Origin: Actinomycetota bacterium
Lineage (GTDB): Bacteria > Actinomycetota > CADDZG01 > JAHWKV01
Direction: 5' to 3'
NCBI GenBank assembly: GCA_019347725.1
Contig: JAHWKV010000081.1
Span: forward strand, 1 to 5,873
Length of the DNA stretch: 5,873 nt
Shown here one piece after another: positions 5,640 to 5,873 of this stretch (position 1 is the first letter of the stretch; each line of letters opens with the position of its first letter). The notes under the pieces are model-generated. The model was not told where the DNA came from. It worked only from the letters and a program-made list of their open reading frames with translations, and did not search any database. Made by a program: the position numbers and the translations under genes.

Positions 5640-5873
5640 GTGTCTAAGGACTCGGGTAGTAGCCGTCATCACGACGTGTTTGTTCAGTTCGGCGTACTCG
5701 TTACCCAGCTTCATTACCGCCTCCACGGAATCCTCTTAATGCTGAGGGCTACAGATGAAGCGATCGATCGTTTAAAACAAGCGGAATGGTTCGATCCGAA
5801 AAGTGACCACTGGATCAACAAGCAACGCATGAAGGATTTGGGGGGCGCAATTTTCTCCTATAGGCGCCTGCTA
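5640..5873 (+). CDS. Hypothetical protein, N-terminal part only (runs off the window)
   Basis: From GTG 5640 the frame is open for 78 codons to the window end; the in-frame TAG at 5616-5618 lies upstream and GTG 5640 is the first start codon after it. A weak AGGCGG (5630-5635) precedes it. The other two plus frames hit stops within this stretch. The product begins MSKDSGSSRHHDVFVQFGVL, followed by helix-forming LHYRLHGILLMLRATDEAI, then KQAEWFDPKSDHW, and ends in GGAIFSYRRLL at the edge. No signal peptide or known motif is recognised. Third-position GC is near half, clearly below the transporter and Ppx/GppA genes, so it may have a different origin or weak expression. Identity needs the rest of the gene. 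Confidence 0.6.
   Translation, partial: MSKDSGSSRHHDVFVQFGVLVTQLHYRLHGILLMLRATDEAIDRLKQAEWFDPKSDHWINKQRMKDLGGAIFSYRRLL

Noticed and set aside
1..5873. CRISPR array, insertion sequence, phage or defence genes
   Set aside because: No regularly spaced repeats, transposase or integrase motifs, terminal inverted repeats, or nuclease/helicase signatures were seen.

Overview
The window is about 60 to 65 % GC by eye. It has GTG and possibly TTG starts as well as ATG, long antisense shadow frames, and proteins that read like high-GC Gram-positive (actinobacterial) sequences. The Ppx/GppA-type protein and the ApbE-like remnant next to it fit Actinomycetota, perhaps an Acidimicrobiia-like lineage. This placement is from memory of the families, not from a search.

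Left part (1-1510): the C-terminal three quarters of an exopolyphosphatase/GppA-family protein reads cleanly, but its first ~45 codons do not look like the family and the glycine-rich DxGGGS phosphate loop is missing. Overlapping its stop codon is what I read as a gutted FAD:protein FMN transferase (ApbE) gene: a short N-terminal motif and the C-terminal ~65 residues remain, in different frames, with a stop inside and the catalytic middle gone. The next ~140 bases are AT-rich and hold the likely promoter of the following pair.

Middle (1649-3811): two adjacent plus-strand genes for probable secreted proteins of unknown function. The first is readable as one ~240-residue protein only if two single-base shifts are allowed. 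The second (230 aa) is intact and carries a signal segment, a low-complexity linker and a small four-cysteine domain. Its stop overlaps head-on with the stop of a minus-strand lipoprotein that ends in an M23 (LytM-like) peptidase-type domain. The three look like a cell-envelope neighbourhood, though nothing proves they act together.

Right part (3877-5873): a 105-aa acidic helical protein and a 12-helix major facilitator superfamily transporter with sugar-porter-like signatures lie in tandem 21 bases apart. After 140 bases without a gene, a further plus-strand reading frame of at least 78 codons with visibly lower GC at third positions runs off the window end.

No CRISPR array, tRNA, rRNA, insertion sequence or defence system was seen. 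The most notable feature is that three reading frames in the left 2.4 kb are damaged or aberrant while the right half is intact. That could be real gene decay or a local sequence-quality or assembly problem.
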